From Hygrocybe punicea (taxonomy: Eukaryota; Basidiomycota; Agaricomycetes; Agaricales; Hygrophoraceae): a DNA stretch of 64,000 bases. The DNA lies in contig OY744464.1 of assembly GCA_963556145.1 (NCBI GenBank), positions 3,162,001 to 3,226,000 on the forward strand. The letters run 5' to 3'. Below, piece after piece: positions 46,246-59,497 of the stretch (positions are counted from its first letter, which is position 1; the number at the start of each line of letters is the position of its first letter). The position numbers and the translations under genes were made by a program. The notes under the pieces were generated by a model. The model searched no databases. It was not told the DNA's origin and saw only the letters and a list, made by a program, of their open reading frames with translations.

Positions 46246-49166
46246 CTATTTCTTCTTCATATACTTCTCGGCCTTCGGAGCAGCACGAATAGCACCTATC
46301 ACTTCTTGCAGGCCCTTATCCTTTCCTCCCTTAAGGTCAAAAGGCTGGTCTCGGCTTTGAGCGTGTGCAATGTTATCAGCCCCCAACGCTCCCTTTTTTG
46401 TCTTCTTTCCTACAGTCGCATCAAATAGGGCTTCTATTTCATCTTCAGGACGGGCAGTCCTTTTCCGTTTCCGGCCGGATTCAGGAACATCCCCCGGTTT
46501 TGTACCAGCTGGTTGCCTTGCAATAGCAGGACGTTGGGCGGCGCGTTTTCTCTCAGCCTGCATTGTTTTCCATTCCTCTGGCCGTCGCTGCAACAAGTAC
46601 AGATTCAAGTTCCGAGCGAAGAACTTGCCATAAAATGATCCAGCGAGAAACTGTTCGTGTGGAATCAGCGAACGACCAATTTTTTCCTGATCACAGTGTT
46701 AGCTCTGGAGTGGCGACAATGAACGTAATAAACAAACTTTCAAGTACGGATCAGCAAATGCCCAACATCGGTCGCCGATTCGGCTGCCTATTCGATCATC
46801 CACTAGCAAGTGAAAGTGACCGATGAGAGATACGACGAATTGTCGTTTGACCTTGAAAGGGACGGTTGAGGATTCCAAGTAAACATCGAAAATGCGCGAA
46901 CTCGTGGGATGGTGTGCTAAGGTGAGAAGTTCATTCATTGACAACGATTGAAGACTTGGAGATTTTATCAGTATAATCATACCATTCTAATAATAGATAT
47001 AGTTACCTGTTAATCACAATTTGGTTGTGTGGCTCGGCGAGACGAAGCAGTGATTGAATAAGTATGGCTCCCTGGGTTTTTGGCTTCATTGCATCATTTT
47101 TTGTATCTGGTTGGCTTCCTCCCTTGGAATTCGACTGATCCTGGTTAGTTTGGCTCGACAACACCAATGATTTGTATTCCTATAAATGAATATCAGGTAC
47201 TTCCTTCACGAGATGCGTATGGTCTCACCTGCAAGGGCATAACACGCAAAGCGCAAGGTATGAAAAGGTTGCGGTCTTCGGCAGTTTCCAGATCGAAGGC
47301 CAAAAAAGTTGACTAAGAAACCTATGACCATGGTGGACCCCAGACATAAGGTTGACTTTTACCTGAACAACGTCCTTCTCATGGGAACGTAGAACAGCCG
47401 CTCGATCAATGACAGCACGTAAGACACCAGTCCTGCTATTCCCTGAAATTCAATATGTATATAGTCGTCCCTCCACACAAGGTGGGTACTCACTAATGGA
47501 TTTCTGCCATGCACCATTCAACTCTTGGAGAGCCTCTCCTAGCTGTTCTGCAGAAGCCCTCTCGAGAGCTTTGGCCACGACAAAATTTGCCACAGGATGG
47601 TTTGTCAATCGTGCTAATTTGTCGTGAAAGTAAGTCAACCACAAAATAGCAAATGATTCTTTTGGAGAACGTCTGATTACGGTCTCCAGAAGGTGTGACG
47701 ATGTTGGATCACGGAGGAGAGTGTTCACGTAGTCTGACGGCTCTGGAAGTACCGAAAGAGGTTCTTCTAGAAACGGTTTTCTTAATTTGATACTGGTTGA
47801 CGTGTGGAGGACAAGACACGTACGGCTGGCCGTGATGATCCCAAACATAACCCGGTCCGTGAGAGACCCAGGCATCGCAGCCATATCTTGATCAGCTTCT
47901 ACCTCCAACAAAATCTACAAATACAAACTACTCAAGGTGTGAAAGATCATCGTTGGCGTCTCCGACGATTACCTGTAATACCGGACTGGCAGCCTTGTTA
48001 GCTGCCAATGCCCGAACTTCGTTCTCGCTTAATTCGTCTCGCAAAGCTTGCACGAACTTGCGTGCCATGCCACCGAATTCGCATGGTACGTTTCTGGTGG
48101 AGGGTTTGTCGTCATTATTCTCTCCAAAGACAGATTTCATGGGCCCTTGTCGAGCTTTCCAAGCCATGCTCTTTTTGGAGCGCAGATGGGTGTGCGTTCT
48201 GTTTGGCGATGAGGACGAATCGAAAAGCCTGATGTTCGGACAAAGAAGGAGAAGCAAAACACGAATGACATGAGAAGCAAAGGGATCCATGATGAGGGAT
48301 GTGAATGTTGGAAGCAATTCCTGGACACAGATGTTGAAGCATGTTTGAAACTAGGAACGATTTTGTCACTTGCCTCGCAAACATTTAAAACAAGTTGAGT
48401 CAGTCTTAAAAGTTCACCATCCTTGGATGAATCGGGTATTGTGGGGAGTATGTCTCGACACTGTTGTTGGATGTCTTGTCAGAAAAATAAAGCTGGGGAA
48501 ATGAGAAGAGTCCGAATACCTCTCTGGAGACCGTATCGGCGGCCACGGTGAAGAGAGTCTGGCATACATGGGATGCAAATCGATGCTTCACTAGTGTCTC
48601 ATATCTGAGATATTTCATGAGCATACGAATGGCAGATTTAAGGACGAACACTCACGAACCCGCCAGACGGTCCACAAAAACCCTCCGCACAAAGTCATCC
48701 ATAGAATAGGACATTCTCTCAAGGATTAATGAACAATTAGCATCTGTGGCAAGTTGTTTTTCGTTTCCAGACATCTCTGTGAGCGCAGCAACAAAGAACA
48801 TTCGTTTTTCTGAAAGGATAATGAAGAGTCTCCAAAAAGTTGGAGCAGCACCCACTACATACCTTCATTCCGGTCGTTGTCATCGTCAATCTCTTGGTCG
48901 TCCCCATCATGGCTTTCCTGCCAGTCACGGATTTGAACATCAACAGTTCTGAAATATGTCTTAACATCGGCATCAACGTATCCAAATGGTGCATCCGAGT
49001 CCACAGTTATTTCTGGCAGTTCTGGTACCTTTGGAACAGAAACAATCCAGGAAGGCTGACTGTTCTGTTGCTCCACGTCGTGAGCGGCAGCTTGAACTTT
49101 GTTATTCGCAGCTTCTTCGACTTTTTTCTTGTATTTCTTCCCTCTTTTTCTGTTTTCCTTGGGCAT
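46246..49166 (-). CDS. NOP9: Nop9, Pumilio-repeat ribosome biogenesis factor
   Basis: [19 protein letters not shown] is a basic nucleolar N-terminus. It is followed by [20 protein letters not shown] and an acidic DDDN run. Pumilio-like helical repeats then appear across several exons: [180 protein letters not shown]. The C-terminus [16 protein letters not shown] and KAEKYMKKK is lysine-rich. Nop9 binds pre-rRNA during 18S maturation. About a dozen small introns; the 3' third borders are approximate. It starts only 43 bases from the divergent CTU1 start. Confidence 0.9.
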
Positions 49167-49209
49167 GATGTGACTTAGGAGCACGTGACTAGCAGTGATT
49201 CGCCTCGGG

Positions 49210-50604
49210 ATGGCCCCACGAACTTGCGTACTCTGCGACAAGGCTCGGGCGATATTAAAGCGGCCAAAGACAGGGCAACAAATTTGCCGAGAATGCTTTT
49301 TCTACGTGTTTGAAACGGAGGTGCACAACACGATTACTCAGTCAAATTTGTTCAAACCTGGGGATCGTGTAGCCATTGGAGCCTCTGGAGGAAAAGGTTC
49401 TAAACTTTTCAAAATCGTCATTCATAAGGGCTCTCAGTATCTTTCAAATTGCAGACTCAACGGTGCTGGCACATGTTATGAAAACCTTGAACGAGCGATA
49501 CAGATATGGATTGGATCTGTTCTTGCTTTCCATTGATGAAGGAATCACTGGCTATCGAGATGATTCTCTTGAGGTTCCTCGATGATTTTTAAATCATTTT
49601 TCTGCCCAACCTAACACTTGTTATCAGACCGTTAAACGAAATCAGCAGCAATACGATATGCCTCTTAAAATTCTGTCGTACGACGAGCTTTATGGTTGGA
49701 CCATGGATGCAATCGTTTCGCAAATCGGAAAAAAGAATAATTGTACATTTTGTGGCGTATTCCGACGGCAAGCGCTGGATAGAGGTGCTGCCACTTTGAA
49801 TGTGGAGCATATAGTCACGGGGCACAATGCAGACGATATCGCGGAGACGGTGTTGATGAACAGTGAGTTATTGGCGTGCTAATTGTTGTGTGACTTACAT
49901 GAGAAATTTGAAACCAGTCATGCGAGGAGATATCGCACGATTAGGCCGGTGTACCATGATATGCACACAAGGCGACGATACCATCAAGCGTTCGAAACCA
50001 TTCAAGTATGCGTACGAGAAAGAGATTGTTATGTACGTACTCTTCTCACACACTGTCGCCTTTCCACGCCGAAACAAATATCAGGTATGCATACTTCAAA
50101 AAGCTTGATTATTTCTCTACCGAGTGCATATACTCTCCTGATGCATACCGAGGGCATGCAAGGGCATTCCTCAAGGATCTGGAAGCTGCGCGTCCTAGTG
50201 CCGTTATCGATATCATCCATTCCGGAGAGGCATTTGAAGTCAGCGAAGAAGTGAAGGCTACCCAAAAAGTCCAAAGTAGAATGGTTTTGGAACTCATGTC
50301 CGTGCCCTTGCTAATATTGGCTTCGATCCAGGGACGTGTCAGAGATGCGGTTATATTTCGAGTAACGAGTTATGTAAGGCATGCACACTACTAGAGGGGC
50401 TTGAGCGGGGCCTGGCAGTCGTAAGTCTTGCATTTTTTTTCGCCGTTATCGACAGTTACGATCATCCTTGGTTATTTCATGAAGAGTGATGATGCACGAC
50501 AAGGTTTGGATCCTTCACCACTTCCTGACAAACTTCGAACAATTCCATTTTTCCGGACTTCCTCGGGGTCGAATCCAGCTATCATATTGGAGCAGACAAT
50601 GTAA
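49210..50604 (+). CDS. NCS6: cytoplasmic tRNA 2-thiolation protein Ctu1/Ncs6
   Basis: The zinc-binding N-terminus [25 protein letters not shown] is followed by [17 protein letters not shown]: the PP-loop SGGKDS motif, cut by an intron between K and D. Next come [74 protein letters not shown], the RGD/RLGRC region, [40 protein letters not shown] and a C-terminal zinc knuckle (CQRCGY...[11 protein letters not shown]). Together with Ctu2/Ncs2 the protein thiolates U34 of Lys, Glu and Gln tRNAs in the cytosol. The catalytic cysteine pair (CTFC and the RLGRC Cys) is present. The stop is 81 bases from the convergent ERG27 stop. Confidence 0.94.
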
Positions 50605-50685
50605 GTAGAGAATATTGAATAATGACGTGACTCTCTACAGCTATTTCTTATAGCCATAATTGAAAGATTCCTCCGTATTCTAATC

Positions 50686-52127
50686 TTAAGCCGAACGTCC
50701 CAGCCATGATTCGTACAAGGTTTCGAGTTGTTTCAAGAGGACCGCACCTGCTTCCTTGTTGTCTTCCCAATTCGAAACCCCGTTCACCCGGACGGTTTCA
50801 TGACCCCATCGATCAGTAACGGAACAATATCTCGCAGGCCGGAAGTGTGGTTCGTTGAGAGGCAAAGGACGGTCGGCACTATTGAAAAGCACACCGAATA
50901 TGGGGAGGAAAGAAAAGGGAACAAGCGAGAGTTGTACCGCGGAGACAGCTGCTTTATAGGAGGTGATCGTGTGGTGTGGAGAACCGAAAAGTCGAGCCTA
51001 GCCGCGCGTGATAGTCAGCAGACTGTAGTTTGCATCAAGGCATCTTATGCCTACCAGATAAAACAAGGTCAACGTCAGAATTGTCGTGAAGAAGTTCCGC
51101 AATTTTGCGTGAAATTTTGTGTGTATTGCGCCCGGATCGAGGATGAAATGTCGTGGTTTCTTTGACATGGGCGATTGAAGGGCAACGCGATCCAGAAGTG
51201 TTGAAATCAATTCCATCTGGTATTTTGAAGACTGATATGCGTTCTCGGTTTTAACAAGCTGCCAGTCGTCCCTGTTGTGAAAACTGGAATAAGCCTGCAT
51301 AGAAGACATCCATAGCACTCGAGAACCAAGTGGCGAAGTGGAGGCTAGTAGCAATGGCTCGAGAGTTCGGAACTAATTAGGAATGAGGAATTCCAGAACC
51401 ATTGCATCTTTGACGATGAGACATGACATACGAGAGCATAATGACCGAACACATTACATTGCCAAACCCAGCCGAGGCCGTCTGCACTGAGCTCTCCTTT
51501 CTCTTGACGATAATACTTTGGATTAAGAACGGCCTTCATTGGGTCGAGTGAAAACTCCATTATAAGCTTAAATATGTTCAACCCAGCGAAGCTTGCAACC
51601 CCGGCATTGCATATCAAGTGCGATATATATGGATACCTGTGAACATGGATCAAAAGTAACACAGATGCGGATTCCAAGCTCTACTCACTTCCGAGACAAC
51701 TCATCACCGAATTGGAATATGCTCTGCATTAGGGCAAGGTCCAAAAAGAAAATATCGATTTGGAGGTTGTGGCGAAATGCTTCCGCGTAGCCATTGTAAC
51801 CTGGTTCATGCTTTTGGTTCTCAATATCTGCATCTAAGAGGCGATAAAGCTCGGTTCGTGCAACCTCCGCTCGTTTCGTGTCCCTGCAGGCCATAATAAT
51901 TGTCAGGCCCGACGGTGACGTAGAGTCATCATCTCGACTGCAAGGCGGTAATGAGACAAAGGGTTGGGCATCAGGAGGATATTTTCTTGAGAGCTGGAGG
52001 AGTAGGCGGTGGCAAATACCGAACCCTACTCCGCTGTGAAGGAAAATCAATGAGATTTCCCTGGAATAACAAGAAACCGAGTTGTTGACCTATTGGCGCC
52101 AGTCACGATGATAATGGGCTGGGACAT
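50686..52127 (-). CDS. ERG27: 3-ketosteroid reductase Erg27 (sterol C-4 demethylation)
   Basis: MSQPIIIVTGANS/GVGFGICHRLL gives the SDR TGxxxGxG motif across the first intron. It is followed by LTIIMACRDTKRAEVARTEL, IDIFFLDLALMQSIFQFGDE, ISHLICNAGVASFAGLNI (NAG motif) and GLGWVWQCNVFGHYAL. Then FRTLEPLLLAS, SRVLWMSSMQAYSSF, and AYQSSKYQMELI, which carries the catalytic Tyr-x-x-x-Lys. FILDPGAIHTKFHAKL is the Erg27 post-catalytic loop. The C-terminal exons include LARLFGSPHHTITSYKAA and the final WLGRSA. The enzyme reduces the 3-keto group after C-4 demethylation in ergosterol synthesis, at the ER and lipid droplets. One exon border in the C-terminal third is not resolved. Confidence 0.92.
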
Positions 52128-52792
52128 GACTGGAAAAATGAACCCCAGTGAAGATAATTTGATTTATATAATTTCTATTTGCATATGACCATCATAGAAC
52201 TCCATAGCTTCCGCACTGATGGAACTCCTTGATTCCGTGTCTAAATATCTCTACAGTAGCTCGCAAAAGTAATGCACGGTGTGATATTTTTATGATTTTC
52301 TTGTCCTGTGAGGCCAATACATGGCCAGGTGACTTGGAAGTAATTATTAGATGATTGGCAGCAGATTTTTTTTAAAAGTACCTTTCAAATATCTAATGGA
52401 ATGGTCACATTTTTGGCAAAGTCACGGACCGACGACTCACGGTTGGTCACCTCATGTGCATAATTAGCAGGCTATCTCAGATTCTTACTTTTCATCCGAA
52501 GAGGTCCCCCATTGCTTGTATTATATATAATAAATCAGGAATAAAATGATAAGTAAGAGTGGGCTAGCCATCTTCATTCCATTGGCAGTAGGATGGTTTG
52601 TAAGTATTGCCAGAGGACTTCCTGGTCTGAGCATTGCTCGGGGAAAGGAAGAAAAGAAAAAAGGCAGGACAGCGCAACCATGAAAACAGCATGACAAACT
52701 AGAGGCTTAGCATTCCTATCTATAGCAGAAGTAACTCTCTATCCAAGAGTCCACAAACATTCTTCTCTCCGAATTCATCTCCGATGTTTCGT
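52128..52792. other. intergenic between ERG27 start and the Rds1-like gene end
   Basis: 665 bases, AT-rich in part (TATTATATATAATAAATCAGG at 52521-52541 in context), with no coding signal. It holds the ERG27 promoter and the 3' flank of the ferritin-fold gene. Confidence 0.4.
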
Positions 52793-54152
52793 TCATACTG
52801 TGGGTATAGCAGTAACGGTCGTCCAACCATCGATACTCACTGCATTGCCAACCGGACCGGATGCAGCATTGTTAGTCGAAGGCGGGGAGCCAGGAGTCCC
52901 GGTCGCAGCGGAAGACGCAGCAGACGCACTCTGGATGATTGACTGTGCAGCAGAGGGAGAGATTGTTGCCGAGGTTACGGAGCCGCTGGCGGAACCTGAG
53001 CTCGAGCTGCGCACAACCATACCGATCATCTGCGGCTGCGTGTCGATGAAGGCCATCGTAGGACCGGCGATTAGCTGCGTCGTCGCGCGATCGACGACGT
53101 TGTTGAGTAAGGGCTGGCCATCGCTGGTGATCCAAATGGCAACGGGACCATTAATACCGCTGGGAACAATGCACTGGTTGAAGGGAAGAGCGATGGCTGT
53201 CGGTTGTCCACCCAATATCATTTGACAGAACATGGTCTGAAATGAAGATCGTGAGCGAGAGCGTCACAGACAATTAAATCAGCACTGACATCGGTCGAGA
53301 CACTGCTGTTGAGAGCAGGGGAGGAGAAAGTCAACTGAGTCCCTGGAGCCACTGTACCGGTGTTGGTGATGGCGAGCGAAGGATTGGCTACAATAACCAT
53401 CAGCGAAGTAATTTTGAAGTCCATAACACGGACACATACCGGGGATTCCGGTGTCACAGCCTGAGATGAATGAACCAGCGAGTGCGAGAACATCCGATGG
53501 TGTGAGGGGGATATCGAAGGCCTGTGGGATTGCGCTTCCGGAGTTCAGAATGTTGAGGACTGTCTGGTGACGAGCTTCGACGGTCAAGATGGAGGCAGCA
53601 GCATCCAAGAGCACAGGGTCTGTGAGAAGTGTAGCTCCGCCTAGGTAGGCCCCAACACCAACATTTTCCACCAACCGCGCAGCAGAGGCCATTGTCGAGA
53701 CATCCGTCAAAACGGAAGAAAAGTCAAATGTGCACCCTGATATAGGTTGATCGCCGAGTGTAGTAGTGATGGCGGTCTGGCAGAAAGACGTCAGAACAAG
53801 AATATACAATATTCTTTATGACACACCTCGAGGAAAGTTGTGTGGGCCGATTCATCGCCCTGAATGCCGGTAAAGAGTTGTGCTGGGATCTGAGCGGATG
53901 TGAATCCAGCAGCCACGAAATCGGAATCCTGAAACTTGGCGAGAGCCTGAGTATAGAATTGTGTCTCGAGTTGCTCGAGAACATGAGCAAATTCTGCAAA
54001 AGAAGAGACCGTACAATGAGACTACAGCAGAAACGGTATAATTTAGATGAGAACTGACTGAAGACCAAGATGTCGGCAGCAGCACGTTTGACCGGAGCGG
54101 CAGAAACAAGGAAGGGGGCTGCCAGAGCCAACAGGAACGCCATGAAATGCAT
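52793..54152 (-). CDS. secreted ferritin-like domain protein, Rds1 type
   Basis: MHFMAFLLALAAPFLVSAAP is a clear signal peptide, with a KR just after it (possible Kex2 site). The ferritin-like helices follow: EFAHVLEQLETQFYTQALAK, FVAAGFTSAQIPAQLFTGIQ, GDESAHTTFLE, ARLVENVGVGAYLGGATLLT, LLDAAASILTVEARHQTVLN. EQLETQFY and ESAHTTFL carry the Glu/His residues of a di-metal site, and VEARH a further Glu/His. A beta-rich C-terminal domain follows (LTFSSPALNSSV, FCQMILGGQPTAIALPFNQC), then a Ser/Ala-rich, likely glycosylated tail. Relatives (Rds1 of fission yeast) respond to nutrient stress; the biochemical role is not settled. Four to five exons. Confidence 0.88.
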
Positions 54153-56266
54153 TTGAAATCTAGTCGCTAGGGCCTGCTTTGAAAAAAGAATGTCGAATTG
54201 AATAAACTTGAATATAGCAAGCTAGGGGCGCAGCCCAAGTGAATACTGTAGAGGCGAGTCAGAACCGCAGAGGTCGGGACAATAAAAAGTACATACAAGG
54301 GCAGGGAAAAGGTGACGGGTAAAGGCGGAGGGGGAGAGGAAGGATGGAAGACCATTTTCTTGACGTGTGTGAGTTTTTGTAGTCTGGCGGTGTCAGCGTT
54401 ACCAGGACGCCTCTTTGATTGGTTTCGGCAGAATCGGTGGAGAAAATAATTATTATTATGCAGTCGTAGCTATGGCAACCAAAGACTTCATCACGAACAA
54501 CTTCGTTTGACACAACTTTTCTCATTGCAACCGGAACGGGTTTGCAGAATTATCTTGCTTGCTTGTGGGTATCCAAGCTACTTATTACTGGGCTAATCGG
54601 GAGGAAGTCAATGGGGTTTGATTTTGGTGAATCGACGTTTTGATGACCATTCAGAGCAAGGTTGCTGTGCAACGTGAAACATTCACGGGCGCTGTACAAT
54701 GGTGTCAGGCTGGGCAGCTGTGCTCTGAGATAGTTATATTTGTCCTGATTCCATCAACGAGAGCAGCGAAAAACGTGTCGATGTTCCACACATAAGACTC
54801 GTGCAATCAGAACCTTTGGGCGCCCCGTAGCTTGCTTCAACCACGACTTCGCGGAGGTGTTTGATTCGTACTGCCCGCTCCATGTTCACCCGGAGGTAAG
54901 GGTTCGGCGCGGCAGAGCGCAGCGCTCAACGCTGGGCTATGCTTTGTTGACTAGATTGTTTGCTTGACTCTCTACACCTCGGCCCACGTCACTTGCCCGT
55001 GTGTCATCTTCTTTTGAGACTGCTTATGGAGCCCCTTCATTAAGCAGGCTATATAGGAGAGGAAATGTAAAGCGTGAGGCTTCTTTACAAAATTGCCAGG
55101 CTCACCTTGATATAAGTCTTCAGACCCAGTGAAAAGTCGCAATTTTAAAAAAGATTTAAATAATATATTTCCTTTTATATCAATTTGTAACTACACCGCC
55201 GTTGTGCTCACAGTGTCCCTGAGACCTAGAAAGGGCAGCATCAGAAATAGATAAGATTTAATTCAGTTTCATATTAGATCCTATCTAAACTCGGTAATGG
55301 GGGTAACTGATATGAAAATCAAATAGAATTCATCATTGGTACAAGTCAGCTTCTTTTTATTTAAATTTCTATGGAAACTGGCCACGATCCAGCCTAGTTC
55401 ATGGCACTGGGCCAATTACAGACCTCAAGGATGGACACCGACATCAAATCAGTGCTGGGCAAAGACTTTGCAGCGATTTCCGAGCGTGAGGATCCTTTAT
55501 TCAAACCCCGCCCAACTTCTGAGCTCGAATTCAAACATCAACCTCCTTCTCAACCGCAACCGCTTCGTCAACCACAACCTCCCTGTCCCCTCCACCATGT
55601 CTACACCTTAGAGCAACAGACTCAAGGTCACCTCTTCTGCATTCCCACCCTTCTGCTATTCACTGACCCTCCCTCTTCTAAGTGTGGCAAGACGACGCAG
55701 TCCGCCTTGTTTTGTTGCGGGGTGGCAATGGGTAGTGACTGCAGCAGGCAAGGAGAAGCTTTTTTCTATCTTAGAATGCTAGTAGTTACAATGTGGTGTG
55801 GTGTAGTGCTGGTCGCTCATGAGCAGAATTGTGATATATTTTGTGATTTTGCTACCATGAAATATTGACAAGAATATTTATTTATCTATTTATTTCCACC
55901 AGGCGCACCGTCTGCCCATGCGAAGTCTGTGTTGGGTTGATGCGAAATCTGTGTGGCTGATGCCCGATGTCGGACAGAGGCTGCCCTTTTTTTGTTGAGG
56001 CACGGCGGAACCTGGCCCAATCCAGCCACTTGGGTTCCATGGCTGAATCGGGATGACTGAGCAAGCGGCGGTGTAGTTAGATATGGCAATGATCACTCGG
56101 CGTTCCGTTTCCTCAGTCATAAAAGACACTTGCTTGACTTTCACTCGGCTTCTTCACGTCCTCACCGTCTCACTCATTTTGAGCTCGACTAAGGTTTGCT
56201 CATATTCAAAATTTACTTACTGATTTCACACTCGAAATTTACTGATTTCTTTGACAGCCACCTGCA
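54153..56266. other. 2.1-kb region up to the transposase gene
   Basis: The first part is the promoter of the Rds1-like gene. A plus-strand frame at 55401-55868 (MALGQLQTSRMDTDIKSVLG..., 155 residues) ends in low-complexity and is not supported. From about 55880 there is GC-richer DNA with repeated words (GCGAAGTCTGTGT at 55920, GCGAAATCTGTGT at 55941) that may be subterminal repeats of the element carrying the transposase. I could not find a terminal inverted repeat or target duplication by eye. Confidence 0.35.
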
Positions 56267-59200
56267 ATGTGCCCCGAACGCCAATACTTCTGCGACTGTG
56301 CTCGTTACTGCTGGACTCTACAGCAGGTTTCCAAACGAACTTATTTTGCCCATGCACCCTACCGCCAACAACAGCTTCACACTGCGCTCGACGACTATCT
56401 ACGCCAGCATAATATTGATCCGGGACCTACACAAAGGGACGTAGAGGATGACAACGTACTAGATCCTGATGAGGAGATGTCAGATGGGGCCGAGGCCAAT
56501 GAAGACCAAGCACACCAACAGAACCCTGTCCAGCCGGTTGAGATATACGATGATCTTGAGGATCTTTATGCTGACAACAATTGTGTGCCAAATGCACGGT
56601 TCGAGCAACCTCCCGATGTACAGTTCGAGCAACCTCCTGCTAATGATGAACCAGACGAACATTTGGTGAGCATACTTCACGCTAGGCATCCCCACTTACT
56701 CGGCACTCACTCCACCCCAGGATGGTCCTCCAGACGATACAATTGACCCTGGAAGTCTTGCTGATGTCCACTGGGATGATACATTGGCCAGACCTATTCT
56801 CCCAGAGCCAGAGCCAGATCCAGAGCCCAACCCCAACCCCGACCCTGAGCCAGTTCCTGAACTCGATCTAATTGGAACGTTGGACGACCTTAACATTTGC
56901 CTTGATTTCATCAATCGCATTCGTTCCGCCACACTCGACAATGGCACCCTCGATCCTGACACCACCGAACGGCTCCGTTTCCCTCCACACGGCCCACCTG
57001 ACGTTGACGATCCTGACTTCATCCTCGCCTTGAAAATTTTCCTGGCAACCACCAAAGCATCTGAGGATGCCTATACTGACGTTGGTGCTGCAATTTCCGA
57101 GCGATTCCCACATTGTGACTTCCGTTCCCTCGACCGTCTCAAACGAAAGATCCGCGAGGTGACGGGTATATCCCCACTTTTCCACGACATGTGCGACAAC
57201 TCTTGTGTCGGCTTTACAGGACCTTTTGCTGACCTTACCCATTGCCCAACCTGCGGAACACTACGATATGACCCCATCCAATATGAGGCCAGTAATGGCG
57301 AGACACGAATACCCGTCAAGACATTTCTCACCATTCCTCTGGGCCCACAACTCCAAGCCATGTGGTGCAGCCCTGAGAGCGCAGAAGCTATGCGTTATCG
57401 AGACACACGCTCACGTGAACTTTTGGATGACCTTGCCGCGAAGGAAATTAGACAATTAGATATCTATGAAGACTTTTTCTCAGGTTCCGAATATCTCAAA
57501 GCATTTTCCGAAGGTCGCATTGGCAGTCATGACACTGCTCTCCTCCTCTCCCTCGATGGCGCACAATTGTTTGAGAAGAAGAAATCTAGCTGTTGGATCT
57601 ATGTGTGGGGTATATATGACTTGCCTCCCGATTTTCGATACAAAACAAAAGGGGTTGCACCTGGTGGATTTATCCCCGGACCCAACCCGCCCCAAAATTA
57701 TGATTCATTCATGTACCCGGGCCTCCACCATCTCTCGGCCCTGCAAAAAGAAGGGTTCCGAGTTTGGGATAGTTTCGATGAGACGGAACACCTTTCCCGG
57801 CCATTCTTCGCTATCGGTGCCGCTGATGGTCCCGGCCTCACTCATTTAACTGGCCTTGTCGGTCACCAGGGTTATTATTCATGCAGAACATACTGTCCCC
57901 ATCCTGGACGTCGAGCTCCTCGCGAGAATACTTACTACCCGGCTCATCTCAAGCCTCACAACTTTGTCCTACCTGGATCTGACCATGACGATTATCCCTT
58001 CAACCAAATGCCCGTTCGGCCTGACAACGAATATCTCCACAATGTGAACTATGTCACCGCCTCTCCGAACCTGTCTCGATATAAAGATCGCCGCAAAGCA
58101 ACTGGGATCGTCAGACCGAGTATCCTCAGTGGTCTTCACTCACCTCGTATGATACCCGTTCCAGTCTGCTATGGCCACGATCTCATGCACCTCGTCGCAT
58201 TCAACAACACTGACTTGAATCTCTCTCTTTGGCGTGGAAAGATACCCTGCAAGAATCCAGACGACATAGCAACATGGGATTGGGCTGTCCTGCGTGGTGA
58301 CACATGGATTGAACACGGCACCACCGTTGCCCAGGCTACACCATATCTCCCAGGCTCTTTCGATGTACCTCCTCGAAATCCTGCCGAAAAAATCTCGAGC
58401 GGCTACAAGGCATGGGAATATCTCACATACATGTTTGTTCTAGGTCCTGGATTGTTTTACGGTGTTCTTCCTGACCAATACTTCTTCCACTACTGTAAAT
58501 TTGTCTCTGCCATTCGAACACTTCACCAGCGCAGAATCACATGCGATGAACTCAAGCAAGCACACCAGCTCCTGGTCGAATATGTTCGAGAATTCGAAGA
58601 ACTTTATTATCAGCGAAAGCAAGAGCGCATTCATTTCTGCCGGCCTGCCCTTCATGCCCTCCTCCATCTTGCACCCGAAGTAACTCGACTCGGACCTGGG
58701 TGTTACTACACACAGTGGATGATTGAACGAACCATCGGAAACCTTACCGAAGAAATGAAACAGCCCTCACAGCCTTACGCAAATCTGGCACAACGTGGGC
58801 TTCGTCGCGCCCAAGTGAATGCTCTCAAAGCAATGATTCCAACACTCGAACCCAAGAAGGAGAATCCCCATGGATCAATCGATCTAGGCGATGGATACGT
58901 TCTACTACGTGCAAGAGATCGAACAATGCAGACGATCCATGGGCCCGCCGCAGCTGCCATCCGTGAATATATGCATGACCAAGTTGGAGGAGACCTCGCA
59001 GATTGGGCACCTCGTGTATTCCGTTGGGCCCGACTTCGGCTTCCCACTGGCCAAATCACAAGATCTGCATGGAAAGAGAAAAAAAAGCCTCTCGAAAAGC
59101 TGCGGATGTCTCGCAATATTCGGGTAAGTCCTATCAACTCCATTGACTGCATGGTTGTACTCATTTTTTATTGGTCAAGTTCTCAACCAATGATATTCTC

Positions 59201-59497
59201 CAATACGGTGAAGTGCAGTACTTCTTCCAGGCTACTGTACATAATCGTACAAAAACATTAGCTCTACAATCGACCTATTCTCCACCAGACCAAGAACTGC
59301 TCCACCGAAGCTTCAACACACTCTGGACGTGTCGTTACCAAGGCGCAGAAGCACTTCGAGTGATTGATGTGATGGATATCCACTCGGTTGTCGCAATGGT
59401 ACCTCTACCTCATGACAACAATTTATTCTTTGTTGGAGAAAAGCTTGGGTTGGATGTCGCGATGTTGGGTGGGATCGAAGAGGACCTTGACGAATAG
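56267..59497 (+). CDS. Tnp2-like transposase
   Basis: Three exons (56267-56665, 56721-59123, 59180-59497) give an uninterrupted 1,039-residue protein. The N-terminus MCPERQYFCDCARYCWTLQQ with VSKRTYFAHAPYR is a cysteine/histidine motif common at the start of these proteins. It is followed by an acidic, Asp/Glu/Pro-rich linker with DPEP repeats. The body shows CDNSCVGFTGPFADLTHCPT-CGT, LSLDGAQLFEKKKSSCWIYV, WGIYDLPPDFRYK, GFIPGPNPPQN, GLVGHQGYYSCRTYCP, YGHDLMHLVAFNNTDLNLSL, CRPALHALLHLAPEVTRLGP, YYTQWMIERTIGNLTEEMKQ and PSQPYANLAQRGLRRAQVNA. The GxxPGPxxP block, the HxGxxxCR-CP knuckle and the IERTIGnLxxEmrQPSxPyaNLaqRg block are typical of agaricomycete Tnp2-like transposases. It should catalyse excision and integration of the element. 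Confidence 0.88.

Noticed and set aside
52800..53225. 141-residue plus-strand frame
   Set aside because: Antisense to the Ser-rich tail of the Rds1-like protein; Ser/Ala codons read backwards give open frames.
54830..54960. GC-rich segment with GGTTCGGCG that recalls a tRNA T-arm
   Set aside because: No acceptor stem, D-arm or anticodon arm can be drawn around it.
55401..55868. 155-residue plus-strand frame before the transposase
   Set aside because: It turns into low-complexity Pro/Gln and then cysteine-rich nonsense; no domain and no introns that improve it.
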